Shown: in pieces, positions 14,166-22,112 of the stretch
Layout of the letters: each line of letters starts with the position of its first letter
Position numbering within the stretch: position 1 is the first letter of the stretch
Source: Flavobacteriaceae bacterium
Lineage (GTDB): Bacteria > Bacteroidota > Bacteroidia > Flavobacteriales > Flavobacteriaceae
Length of the DNA: 23,711 nt
Direction of reading: 5' to 3'
NCBI GenBank assembly: GCA_030829155.1
Contig: JAURBD010000016.1
Coordinates: 1-23,711 of the forward strand
Position numbers and translations under genes: made by a program
The notes under the pieces: generated by a model
Database searches by the model: none
The model's input: only the letters and a program-made list of their open reading frames with translations
What the model was told of the DNA's origin: nothing

Positions 14166-15122
14166 ATGTTGAACAACAAATTAGGAAGTTTGAAACCAGA
14201 AGCAAAAATTTTTAGTTGTACTCAAAGTGAAGTTCTTGCAAAACAGATTGCAGATAAATTTGGAGTTCCAATGGGGGAAGTTGCCTTTTCACATTACAGC
14301 GATGGAGAATTCCAGCCCTCTTTTGAAGAATCTGTTCGTGGGTCAAGAGTTTTTTTAATTGGCTCTACCCAACCCAATTCAGAAAATTTGATGGAACTCC
14401 TTTTGATGATTGATGCAGCCAAGCGAGCTTCAGCTCGACGCATAACGGCTGTAATGCCTTATTTTGGTTGGGCACGTCAAGACCGAAAAGACAAACCCAG
14501 AGTTCCTATTGGGGCAAAGCTAATCGCAAATCTTCTTGAGGCTGCCGGAGCAACACGAATCATAACCATGGATTTACACGCAGATCAAATTCAAGGCTTC
14601 TTCGAAAAACCCGTAGACCACTTATTTGCCTCTACCATATTTGTTCCTCATTTGAAGTCTTTGAATCTAGAAAACCTTACCATTGCCTCTCCCGATATGG
14701 GTGGGTCAAAAAGAGCTTACGCTTATTCAAAGTTTCTTAAAAGCGATGTTGTAATTTGTTACAAGCAGCGTGAAAAAGCCAATGTAATTTCTCATATGGA
14801 ATTGATTGGAGATGTAAAAGGCAAAAATGTTGTTCTTGTTGATGATATGGTTGATACTGCAGGAACCTTGACCAAAGCCGCAGAAGTAATGCGCGAACGT
14901 GGAGCCATTTCTGTACGTGCAGTCTGTACCCATGCACTGCTTTCGGGAAATGCCTATGAACGCATCGAAAATTCATTGCTTGAAGAACTCATCGTTACCG
15001 ATTCTATTCCACCAAAAAAAGAAAGCCCCAAAATAAAAGTATTGAGTTGTGCCGATCTTTTCGCAGACACTATGCGGGAAGTACACGAAAACAAATCAAT
15101 CAGTTCTAAATTTATAGTTTAA
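14166..15122 (+). CDS. prs: Ribose-phosphate pyrophosphokinase (PRPP synthase)
   Basis: This 318-residue cytoplasmic enzyme makes PRPP from ribose 5-phosphate and ATP for nucleotide, His and Trp synthesis. Class I landmarks are all present: SDGEF (45-49), YFGWARQDRKDKPRVPIGAK (99-118), DLHADQIQGFF (136-146) and the PRPP-binding loop VVLVDDMVDTAGT (222-234). Length is as expected, and the N-terminal PEAKIFSCTQS is where the family begins, supporting the ATG at 14166. The next gene, rplY, follows after 17 bases, and a strong terminator closes the pair. The prs-rplY-pth order is common in bacteria and is kept here. Confidence 0.97.
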   Translation: MLNNKLGSLKPEAKIFSCTQSEVLAKQIADKFGVPMGEVAFSHYSDGEFQPSFEESVRGSRVFLIGSTQPNSENLMELLLMIDAAKRASARRITAVMPYFGWARQDRKDKPRVPIGAKLIANLLEAAGATRIITMDLHADQIQGFFEKPVDHLFASTIFVPHLKSLNLENLTIASPDMGGSKRAYAYSKFLKSDVVICYKQREKANVISHMELIGDVKGKNVVLVDDMVDTAGTLTKAAEVMRERGAISVRAVCTHALLSGNAYERIENSLLEELIVTDSIPPKKESPKIKVLSCADLFADTMREVHENKSISSKFIV

Positions 15123-15139
15123 TTCAATAATAAATATCA

Positions 15140-15763
15140 ATGAAATCAATTACAATTAACGGATCAAAAAGAGAAAGCGTGGGCAAGAAAGCTACAAAAG
15201 CCCTTCGTAATGCTGAAATGGTTCCCTGTGTTTTGTATGGAGAAAACAATCCCATACACTTCGCAGCGAAAGAACTCGATTTCAGTAAACTCGTTTATAC
15301 TCCAAATGCACACACCGTAGTTATCAAAATCGACGGTAAATCTATCAATGCCATTTTACAAGACATTCAATTTCACCCTGTGAGTGATCAAATTCTTCAT
15401 GCTGACTTCTATGAACTCAAAGATGACAAAGAAATTTCAATGAATATACCAGTCACAGTTCAAGGTGCTGCTCCTGGAGTATTGAATAGTGGTGGAACAC
15501 TTTCACTAAACAAAAGAAAGTTACGTGTTCGTGCGATTCCTTCTAATTTACCCGATACCATCATTGCTGATATCTCGGAGCTTGAGTTAGGAAACAAACT
15601 GACCACTTCTGATCTTAAAAACGATGCATATTCATTTTTACACCCAGATAACACTGTTGTTTGTCAGGTTCGTACTTCTAGAGCTTCGATCCTTGAAGTT
15701 GAGGAAAAAGTAGAAACTGAAGAAACGGAAAACGAAGAAACAGAAATTGAAGCTGCAGAATAA
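15140..15763 (+). CDS. rplY: 50S ribosomal protein L25 (general stress protein Ctc form)
   Basis: This is a 207-residue long-form L25 that binds 5S rRNA in the large ribosomal subunit. The N-terminal L25 domain (about 1-92) starts SITINGSKRESVGKKATKAL and includes VPCVLYGE and LQDIQFHPVSDQILHADFYE. It is followed by the TL5/CTC C-terminal beta domain (about 98-185: IPVTVQGAAPGVLNSGGTLS) and a very acidic tail ending in repeated Glu-Thr. The tail is variable in the family. The gene follows prs by 17 bases and ends about 17 bases before a terminator hairpin. Confidence 0.96.
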   Translation: MKSITINGSKRESVGKKATKALRNAEMVPCVLYGENNPIHFAAKELDFSKLVYTPNAHTVVIKIDGKSINAILQDIQFHPVSDQILHADFYELKDDKEISMNIPVTVQGAAPGVLNSGGTLSLNKRKLRVRAIPSNLPDTIIADISELELGNKLTTSDLKNDAYSFLHPDNTVVCQVRTSRASILEVEEKVETEETENEETEIEAAE

Positions 15764-15780
15764 GCCCAGTTATCGATTTA

Positions 15781-15820
15781 AAAAAAAAGCATCTGTTGGA
15801 TTCCATCAGATGCTTTTTTT
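15781..15820 (+). terminator. Rho-independent terminator after prs-rplY
   Basis: The stem AGCATCTG (15788-15795) pairs with CAGATGCT (15807-15814), flanked by eight A on the left and seven T on the right, so the pairing extends through A-T pairs. The T tract suits the plus strand, and the A tract makes it potentially bidirectional. Confidence 0.9.
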
Positions 15821-15842
15821 ATATTTACGTTTTAGTAAGTAG

Positions 15843-16472
15843 ATGAACTGTTTTAAAAAGCTTTTTAAACAAAACAACCAACCAAAAGAAAACATCTTGA
15901 AAAAATTTTTAATTGTTGGTTTGGGTAATGTTGGAACTTCATACAACAATACAAGACATAATATTGGGTTTCGTGTATTGAATACTTTTGCCGAAAAAAA
16001 AGATTTAACATTCGAGGATCTGCGTTATGGTGCAATTTCTAAAACCCGATTCAAAGGCAAGTCTTTGATTTTATTAAAACCTTCTACACTGATGAACCGC
16101 AGTGGGAAAGCTGTTCGGTATTGGGCATTAAAAGAGAATATCCAGATTCAAAATATTTTGGTTATTACCGATGATTTAAATTTACCTTTTGGGACACTGC
16201 GCCTAAAACCTAGAGGAAGTGATGGGGGACATAATGGACTAAAAGATGTTGAAGCTCAGCTAAACACTCCAAACTATCCTCGGCTTCGTTTTGGGATTCA
16301 CAGTGAAGAAAAAGGATATGACACAGTAAACTTTGTTCTAGGAAAATGGTCCGAAAAAGAGGAAACACAACTCAATTTTAGAGTAGAAAAAACCATTGAA
16401 CAAACCTTAGCCTTTGTTTCAAAGGGTATTAAAGAGGCAATGAATCAATTTAACGGCTCTCCTAAGAACTGA
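15843..16472 (+). CDS. pth: Peptidyl-tRNA hydrolase
   Basis: This 209-residue enzyme releases peptides from stalled peptidyl-tRNA. It carries the bacterial Pth signatures LIVGLGNVG (Asn29), the catalytic His39 in NTRHNIGF, LMNRSGKAV, DDLNLPFG with the catalytic Asp, and GSDGGHNGLKDVEAQL. About 20 residues precede the Pth domain (MNCFKKLFKQNNQPKENILK); a basic extension of this sort is usual in flavobacteria, so the ATG at 15843 is kept. It starts 23 bases after the terminator that closes prs-rplY, and only an imperfect box (TACGTTTT, 15826-15833) is seen upstream. Its last 11 bases overlap the end of a convergent gene. Confidence 0.95.
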   Translation: MNCFKKLFKQNNQPKENILKKFLIVGLGNVGTSYNNTRHNIGFRVLNTFAEKKDLTFEDLRYGAISKTRFKGKSLILLKPSTLMNRSGKAVRYWALKENIQIQNILVITDDLNLPFGTLRLKPRGSDGGHNGLKDVEAQLNTPNYPRLRFGIHSEEKGYDTVNFVLGKWSEKEETQLNFRVEKTIEQTLAFVSKGIKEAMNQFNGSPKN

Positions 16473-17148
16473 TACTAAAAGTCTGAATTACAGATTCGGA
16501 TTTGTTTCCGTTTCGATCCACCGTTACTATTTTCCAAAAATAGGTTTCGCCTATACTTAGAGAAGCTGAATAACTTGGAGTAGATAAATTGTCTTGAATC
16601 AATTGTAATTGACTTGGGCTTGTTCCTATGTAAATTTGATAAAATGCGATGTCGTTATCCAAATCGGAACCGGTCCATTCTAGATTGATTTGACCAGATG
16701 TAGATTCAAGTGTTTGTCCTTCTGAAGGGGAATTCAATTTTGCTGCAAAGGGTAAATGGGTTTGTTGTTGTATCCCCTCAATGTAAAAGCTCCAAACTTT
16801 ACTTTTTGTTTTCACTGAGCTGATTTGTGATGAGGATATTACCCACCAAGTGTAGGGGAATCCTCGTTCAAGAACAAGGGTTGTTGAGGTCAAATCTACT
16901 ACTTTTTTTTGTTCGGTTCTGGAAACATTATTTCGAACAACAACTTCATAAGAATCGGTATTCAGTGCGGTTTCCCAACTGAAATTTATTACTCCTGTTA
17001 ACCCATCGGTAAACAAAGGTAGGCAAGCGTTGTTGTTCTGGGGTGTTATCAAGTTCGCTGCTTGAGGCTGTGGGATTGAAGGCTTGGAACATGACCAATA
17101 AAACATCAGCATTAATGTCAAAACCCAAATAGTTGAACTGTTTTTCAT
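16462..17148 (-). CDS. Fibronectin type III-like lipoprotein, coupled to a T9SS metalloprotease
   Basis: This is a 228-residue predicted lipoprotein with the signal VLTLMLMFYWSC (Cys20) and then a Pro/Gln-rich linker. Two beta-sandwich repeats of the fibronectin III kind are visible. The first (about 35-125) contains INFSWETALNTDSYEVVV and FPYTWWVISS. The second (about 138-228) contains INLEWTGSDLDNDIAFYQIY, ETYFWKIVTVDRNGNKS and TFSI. The ATG overlaps the stop of the metalloprotease gene by 4 bases (ATGA), so expression is coupled, and a partner or anchoring role for that protease is plausible. No catalytic motif is seen. The 3' end overlaps the convergent pth gene by 11 bases. Confidence 0.82.
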   Translation of the reverse strand: MKNSSTIWVLTLMLMFYWSCSKPSIPQPQAANLITPQNNNACLPLFTDGLTGVINFSWETALNTDSYEVVVRNNVSRTEQKKVVDLTSTTLVLERGFPYTWWVISSSQISSVKTKSKVWSFYIEGIQQQTHLPFAAKLNSPSEGQTLESTSGQINLEWTGSDLDNDIAFYQIYIGTSPSQLQLIQDNLSTPSYSASLSIGETYFWKIVTVDRNGNKSESVIQTFSISS

Positions 17149-20100
17149 CGCTTTATGAATTTGATGGTTTCTTCGTTTTGATCTGTTATGATTTTGATAA
17201 AGTAATTTCCCGCAGTTAGCCTACTCATGTCTATGGGGATTTTTCTGTTTTCAACCTCCAATCGAATTTTTTGATCAACAAGAATATTTGCCTGCACATC
17301 ATAAATGATGTACTGAACATCTAGACTTGTACCTCCTGCCAATACATAAGCTTCTTCACTGCAAGGGTTTGGATATAAAACGGAGTCCTCCGCAATATAA
17401 ATTTCTTGCTTAAAGGATCCCTGACAACTCAAATTTGTATTTACCTCGACAATATTCATTCCTTTTCTCAACGAAAAATTCAGTTGATCTTTATGCTCAA
17501 CTCGAGTTTGAACTTGATTTACAAGGACCGTATACTGAGTTGCACCCTCCAGAACCAGGGTCAAATTCAGGTTTCTTTTATCAACAAAAGAACTAACCTC
17601 TAAAGATTGTGGCTCTAAAATTGATGCCGTAAAACAGGGTTCATAATTTGGGGCTGCACTTGTACTCAAACATATTAAATAATCCCCACCATCAAGATTT
17701 TGAATGTTCAAGGTGTTGTTTGAAAATGTGTAGGTTTCATTAAATCTGTTGGGGCCTGTAATTTGTGCCTGATAATCCACATCAACGATGGCGTTTATCT
17801 GTATTGCTCCATTGTTTCTTGAAGCACAGGTTTCGTCAACTTTTGAAATTCTAAAGTTATTGAAGGTGCTTACATCACATAAATCTCCTAATCCGTTTCC
17901 GTCAGAATCCGCTTGATCTTGGTTGGGTACCAACGGACAATTATCGTATTGGTTTGCTACTAAATCAAAGTCATCATCGAAAAGAATCGAGCCATTAACA
18001 CAAAAATTAATGTTAAACAATATAATTTCACCCGTATCCGCTCGTTCTCGATCTTCTACCTTAAGTCTCCATCTCCCATACGAAGATTGCCCATTGAAAA
18101 CATCCAAACTTTCTGCAGGCTGGAATATCCCGCTAAAGGGAGCTTGTGCTTCTTGAATTGAGCCTCCATCTTGATCAAAAATTGTGTTAACAAAATTGCT
18201 TTGTCTTTCGCCTATGTTTTTTACCAACAAAACTTCGGTGCCATCGGGGGCAATCAAAGTAAGTGTCATATCCGATAAATAGGTATGTTGAATACTGATT
18301 TCTACACTAATATCAGCTATGGAATAGTCATTTGCCATGAATACATCAGTATATGTAATGCCACTACCTCTGACAGTAGCATCTTCTAATTCAATGGGTA
18401 AGTTTGCTGCTCCAATTGCTTGACAATCGATTTGATCTGTATTAAAATTTTGAATACTCGAATAGCTGCTTTCTCCACATTCATTAATAGACTTTACCCT
18501 CCAATAATAATTGGTTACTGCCGAAAGACTCTGTGAAGGAGTAAATGTTGATGCTGTGGTGGTTGAGGAAAGAACTAAGGATTCAAAAGTATCCGTTAAA
18601 GAAATTTCAATTACATAGTTGTTTGCATTTGCATCTGATGACCACACAAAATTGGGTTGAGTAAGCTGAATTCCATCGGCAAGGGTTGGAGATAAGTTTG
18701 TTGGTGGATCAATAAAACTTTTTTGATGTTTGAACTCAAATACTTGCTGAGCTTCAATAGAACCTGCACTTGAAACTAAAATCATTTTATAATTTCCCGG
18801 AGCTAAATTGGATAGGTTTCTTAGGGTTATTACCCCTGTTGATTGATCGTTGGATAGTGTTTGGGGATTGATAGTGTAATCAACTCCCGAGGGTACATCA
18901 TTTAAACTCAAAGAAACTGCACCAACAGATTCTTGATATTTGTTTAATTTAAATTCAAAACTTACCTCAGATAAACCACATTCGTCTTTTTTAACCGATT
19001 GTAAAGGGGTTGCAAAGGATCGCTCGAGAATACCAAAGCGTTGACTGTTGACCGCAAAGTATATCCCGTTTTCAGGGACAATCTTAATTCTTGCATTTAC
19101 CGTAGTAATGTTTCCTGGGACAATAAAGTCGAAATGCCCGTCATTGAGTACATTTGAGGCTAAAAGTGTTGAAAAATTTTGACCTTTGTCGAGGGATAAA
19201 TACAGGGAAACCCTTTCGGTGTTTATGGGGGCTAAATTTGTGTTTGCGACGTCCCAACGGATTACCTCATTTGCACCTGCTTGCCATACAGTGGCGTTGG
19301 TGTTCTGAGACAATACTTTGAAGGGTCCAGCAGATTCAACTACAGAAATTGTTTTATAATCCAGTGCAGTTTGCCCAATGCTCCCAGAGCTTGTTAGGGT
19401 TCTATCCCGAACTGTAACCCCCCAAAGTAAATTCCGTTGAAGTGAAGAAACAGATTGCCAATCCAAGGCAGTTTGTGGATTTGTTTGGACCAATTTACCT
19501 GCCAGAACTCTTTCCATTGTAGGTATGGTTCTAATGTGTGAGGTTGTCGGGGGAAAAGATCTGTTGGTGGATCCCGACAAAACAGTTGGGCCAAAATTAG
19601 AACGGGTAATTAAACCATCATTCAATTGTTCCCAACAATAGGTCAATTGATCGTTGTCAGGATCTGAAGCCGTTGCTTTTAGCTCATAAGCTGTGTCCTT
19701 TGGAATACTGATGTCTTGACCTGCAGAAACTACTGGAGGTTGGTTTTCAATTTCAAGGGATAATTGACAGCTGTTCCTGGCTATGTAATCTTCAATGTTT
19801 TTTATGCTTATGTAATGAAAATAAGGGTCGCTGTGGTTTTGAATATTGTCGCTTTGTGTTACTCCTGCATATGCCATAATGGTTGTCCCACTTCCTGGTT
19901 CAACGTGTGTTGCTGCACTTTCAAGTTGATGGGAAAAGGTATGGTATCCTCCAAATTGATGTCCTATTTCGTGGGCTACAAAATCGAGGTCAAAATAATC
20001 ATTCAAAAATTCACCTTCTCCTTTTAGATCGACAAAAGGGTGAGAAGTAAAGGCTCTTCCTTTTCTTCCGTCTACACAAACATTTCCAACACTTCCTGCA

Positions 20101-21023
20101 TTGCCATCAGCAGCACCAAAATCAAAAAGATGGCCCAGGTCATAATTGGATTCTCCTATTACATCGGTCAATACTTCTTGTATTTCACTATTAAAATCAT
20201 TTCCATAGGGGTCGGTCTCAGGGTCATCGTAAATGAGATTTAGCGCCGAAACTAATTCTAGGTGAACTCCCAAATCAGTTTCAAAAATCTGATTGATTCG
20301 ATTAATTGTACTTACTACTTTTGCAAAAGCATCTTCTCTATTGGTCCCATTGGAGTCGTCTTCATCACCCCAAAAATTTGTGAATTCGGCCGTGGTAGAA
20401 ATGGCTATTCTATAGGTCTTGAGTCGTTGATCAGAACTTTTTTTTGATGCATTTCTTGGATTGAGTAGGGACGTTCTTTTCTTACTTTTAAATTCTTCCT
20501 CAGCATTCAACAAACAATTTAGATGCTTGAAATCGTCATAAATTTTTCCTCCTCTTTTATAAAATAAGTGTTCGCTTTGCTTACTTCCCTTTTTGGGCTG
20601 TATAAAAAATGTTCCTCGAGGAGATTGAATCATTGCATTTAATCCCATCGGTGAAACACTCCAACGAATATTGACATTTTGTCGATCCAAGCTTTTACCA
20701 ATATAGGTCTTAATCTTTGGATGGGCTTTTGACAAAGCCGCGGAAATTACTTGAACTTCTTGAAGGTTAAATTTTTCAATGGCTCCTAGTTCGTTTGGCA
20801 TTTCAACAATCCCTTTTCCTTCAGAGAAACGGATAACTGCTTCATCTTTTGAAATAAATGACTTCAACTGTTCTGGATCTAGAAATAAGGTTTCTATCTC
20901 ATCTTGAGCAATAGGGTTTTCTAAAAAGGAAGAATGTTGTGAATTTTCTTTGAAAAAACTCAGCTCTTGCCCAAAAGAGAAGGAAGAAGTTAAAAGAAAA
21001 AATAAGAGAGATCTACTTTTCAC
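17145..21023 (-). CDS. Secreted zinc metalloprotease (reprolysin-like) with P domain and T9SS type A sorting domain
   Basis: This is a 1292-residue secreted protease, started by GTG at 21023 with a signal peptide ending SFSFGQ. Regions in order are a propeptide (about 19-200) and a metzincin domain (about 203-420) with HEIGHQFGGYH, giving zinc ligands His351, His355 and His361 and catalytic Glu352. The Met-turn follows in TTIMAYAG. A PKD/Ig-like part starts NQPPVVSAG (about 428). A fibronectin III domain (about 774-864), a proprotein-convertase P domain (about 880-1007) and one thrombospondin type 3-like Asp-rich calcium motif (about 1021-1049: DSDGNGLGDLCD) come next. The C-terminal T9SS type A sorting domain (about 1217-1292) begins LYPNPC and ends GNYFIKIITDQNEETIKFIK. 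It probably digests protein outside the cell. A lipoprotein gene overlaps its stop. Confidence 0.94.
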   Translation of the reverse strand: MKSRSLLFFLLTSSFSFGQELSFFKENSQHSSFLENPIAQDEIETLFLDPEQLKSFISKDEAVIRFSEGKGIVEMPNELGAIEKFNLQEVQVISAALSKAHPKIKTYIGKSLDRQNVNIRWSVSPMGLNAMIQSPRGTFFIQPKKGSKQSEHLFYKRGGKIYDDFKHLNCLLNAEEEFKSKKRTSLLNPRNASKKSSDQRLKTYRIAISTTAEFTNFWGDEDDSNGTNREDAFAKVVSTINRINQIFETDLGVHLELVSALNLIYDDPETDPYGNDFNSEIQEVLTDVIGESNYDLGHLFDFGAADGNAGSVGNVCVDGRKGRAFTSHPFVDLKGEGEFLNDYFDLDFVAHEIGHQFGGYHTFSHQLESAATHVEPGSGTTIMAYAGVTQSDNIQNHSDPYFHYISIKNIEDYIARNSCQLSLEIENQPPVVSAGQDISIPKDTAYELKATASDPDNDQLTYCWEQLNDGLITRSNFGPTVLSGSTNRSFPPTTSHIRTIPTMERVLAGKLVQTNPQTALDWQSVSSLQRNLLWGVTVRDRTLTSSGSIGQTALDYKTISVVESAGPFKVLSQNTNATVWQAGANEVIRWDVANTNLAPINTERVSLYLSLDKGQNFSTLLASNVLNDGHFDFIVPGNITTVNARIKIVPENGIYFAVNSQRFGILERSFATPLQSVKKDECGLSEVSFEFKLNKYQESVGAVSLSLNDVPSGVDYTINPQTLSNDQSTGVITLRNLSNLAPGNYKMILVSSAGSIEAQQVFEFKHQKSFIDPPTNLSPTLADGIQLTQPNFVWSSDANANNYVIEISLTDTFESLVLSSTTTASTFTPSQSLSAVTNYYWRVKSINECGESSYSSIQNFNTDQIDCQAIGAANLPIELEDATVRGSGITYTDVFMANDYSIADISVEISIQHTYLSDMTLTLIAPDGTEVLLVKNIGERQSNFVNTIFDQDGGSIQEAQAPFSGIFQPAESLDVFNGQSSYGRWRLKVEDRERADTGEIILFNINFCVNGSILFDDDFDLVANQYDNCPLVPNQDQADSDGNGLGDLCDVSTFNNFRISKVDETCASRNNGAIQINAIVDVDYQAQITGPNRFNETYTFSNNTLNIQNLDGGDYLICLSTSAAPNYEPCFTASILEPQSLEVSSFVDKRNLNLTLVLEGATQYTVLVNQVQTRVEHKDQLNFSLRKGMNIVEVNTNLSCQGSFKQEIYIAEDSVLYPNPCSEEAYVLAGGTSLDVQYIIYDVQANILVDQKIRLEVENRKIPIDMSRLTAGNYFIKIITDQNEETIKFIKR

Positions 21024-21093
21024 AAAAGGAGGATAAATTTATATTTTGATTAAACATACAATAATTATACCTCAATTTTAAGTCTAAAAATCA

Positions 21094-21101
21094 TAGTTTT
21101 G
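21094..21101 (+). promoter_or_regulatory. Candidate -7 promoter box (TAGTTTTG) of ribF
   Basis: TAGTTTTG matches TAnnTTTG, 29 bases before the GTG start of ribF, in the divergent gap with the metalloprotease gene. I see no FMN riboswitch-like structure in this short gap. Confidence 0.45.
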
Positions 21102-21130
21102 TAAAGCACTTCTAAATATATCTAATTTTA

Positions 21131-22072
21131 GTGAAGATAGTTAAGCATATTGAAAACTACCAGGAACAAACACCTAGTATTCTTACTATTGGTACTTTTG
21201 ACGGAGTTCACGTTGGTCATCAAAAAATAATTGCAAATTTGGTTCAACAAGCCAAAGAAAAAAATCACTTATCTGTTGTGCTTACTTTTTTTCCTCATCC
21301 CAGGATGGTGTTGCAAAAAGATATTGATATCAAACTGATCGATACTCTCGAAGAAAAACAAAAAATACTTGCCTCACTCGGAGTGGACGTTTTGGTTATT
21401 CATCCCTTTTCGAAAGCATTTTCAAGATTAACCTCTTTGGAGTTTATTCGAGATTTATTGGTTAATACATTTAAAATATCCAAAGTAATTATTGGCTACG
21501 ACCATCGCTTTGGCAGGAATCGCGAAGCTTCGATCAAGGACATTCACCAATATGGGGCTACTTATAGTTTTGAGGTTGAAGAAATTCCAGCTCAGGAAAT
21601 TTCTTCGGTCAATGTAAGCTCTACAAAAATAAGAAATGCCCTTACTCAAGGAGATTTGAAAAAAGTAAATGTCTTCTTAAATCGTCCATATCAGGTGAGT
21701 GGGTTTGTATCCGCAGGAGCAGGGCTCGGGAGAACCATTGAATTCCCCACTGCCAACATTAAAATAAAGGAAACATACAAACTTTGTCCACCAAATGGGG
21801 TTTATTGTATTCAATCAAAAATCAACGATAAATCCATTCAGGGAATGATGAATATTGGAATGCGTCCTACGGTAGATGGTAAAACTAAAACCATAGAAGT
21901 TCACTTTTTTGAATTTAATGAAAATCTTTATGAACAATCTTTAACCATAGAAATACTTCATAAAATTAGAGAAGAACAAAAATTTGATTCCCTTGACGAA
22001 CTTCAAAATCAACTTGAAAAGGATAAAAATAAATGTATTGAATTATTTGATTCCGAAAGCTTCAATCACTAA
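21131..22072 (+). CDS. ribF: Bifunctional riboflavin kinase / FAD synthetase
   Basis: This 313-residue enzyme converts riboflavin to FMN and FMN to FAD. The N-terminal adenylyltransferase domain (about 15-180) has TIGTFDGVHVGHQ (19-31, nucleotide-binding HxGH), TFFPHPR (52-58), IGYDHRFGRNR (121-131) and SSTKIRNAL (163-171). The C-terminal flavokinase domain (about 185-310) has GRTIEFPTANI (200-210), NGVYCI, MMNIGMRPT and the conserved end EILHKIREEQKFDSLDEL. The GTG at 21131 gives the expected start just before ILTIGTFDG; no earlier in-frame start is needed. serS follows after 40 bases but has its own -7-like box. Confidence 0.96.
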   Translation: MKIVKHIENYQEQTPSILTIGTFDGVHVGHQKIIANLVQQAKEKNHLSVVLTFFPHPRMVLQKDIDIKLIDTLEEKQKILASLGVDVLVIHPFSKAFSRLTSLEFIRDLLVNTFKISKVIIGYDHRFGRNREASIKDIHQYGATYSFEVEEIPAQEISSVNVSSTKIRNALTQGDLKKVNVFLNRPYQVSGFVSAGAGLGRTIEFPTANIKIKETYKLCPPNGVYCIQSKINDKSIQGMMNIGMRPTVDGKTKTIEVHFFEFNENLYEQSLTIEILHKIREEQKFDSLDELQNQLEKDKNKCIELFDSESFNH

Positions 22073-22083
22073 CCATAAAACAA

Positions 22084-22091
22084 TACCTTTG
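22084..22091 (+). promoter_or_regulatory. Candidate -7 promoter box (TACCTTTG) of serS
   Basis: TACCTTTG matches TAnnTTTG in the 40-base gap between ribF and serS, 21 bases before the ATG. It suggests serS can be transcribed independently of ribF. Confidence 0.45.
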
Positions 22092-22112
22092 TAATACCCT
22101 ATTAACGGATTT

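Noticed and set aside
19764..20447. Several plus-strand frames of 60-90 codons opposite the metalloprotease domain
   Set aside because: They are complementary to the conserved metzincin region and have no family features.
21024..21130. FMN riboswitch upstream of ribF
   Set aside because: The gap is only about 107 bases, AT-rich, shared with a divergent gene, and shows none of the conserved RFN element helices.
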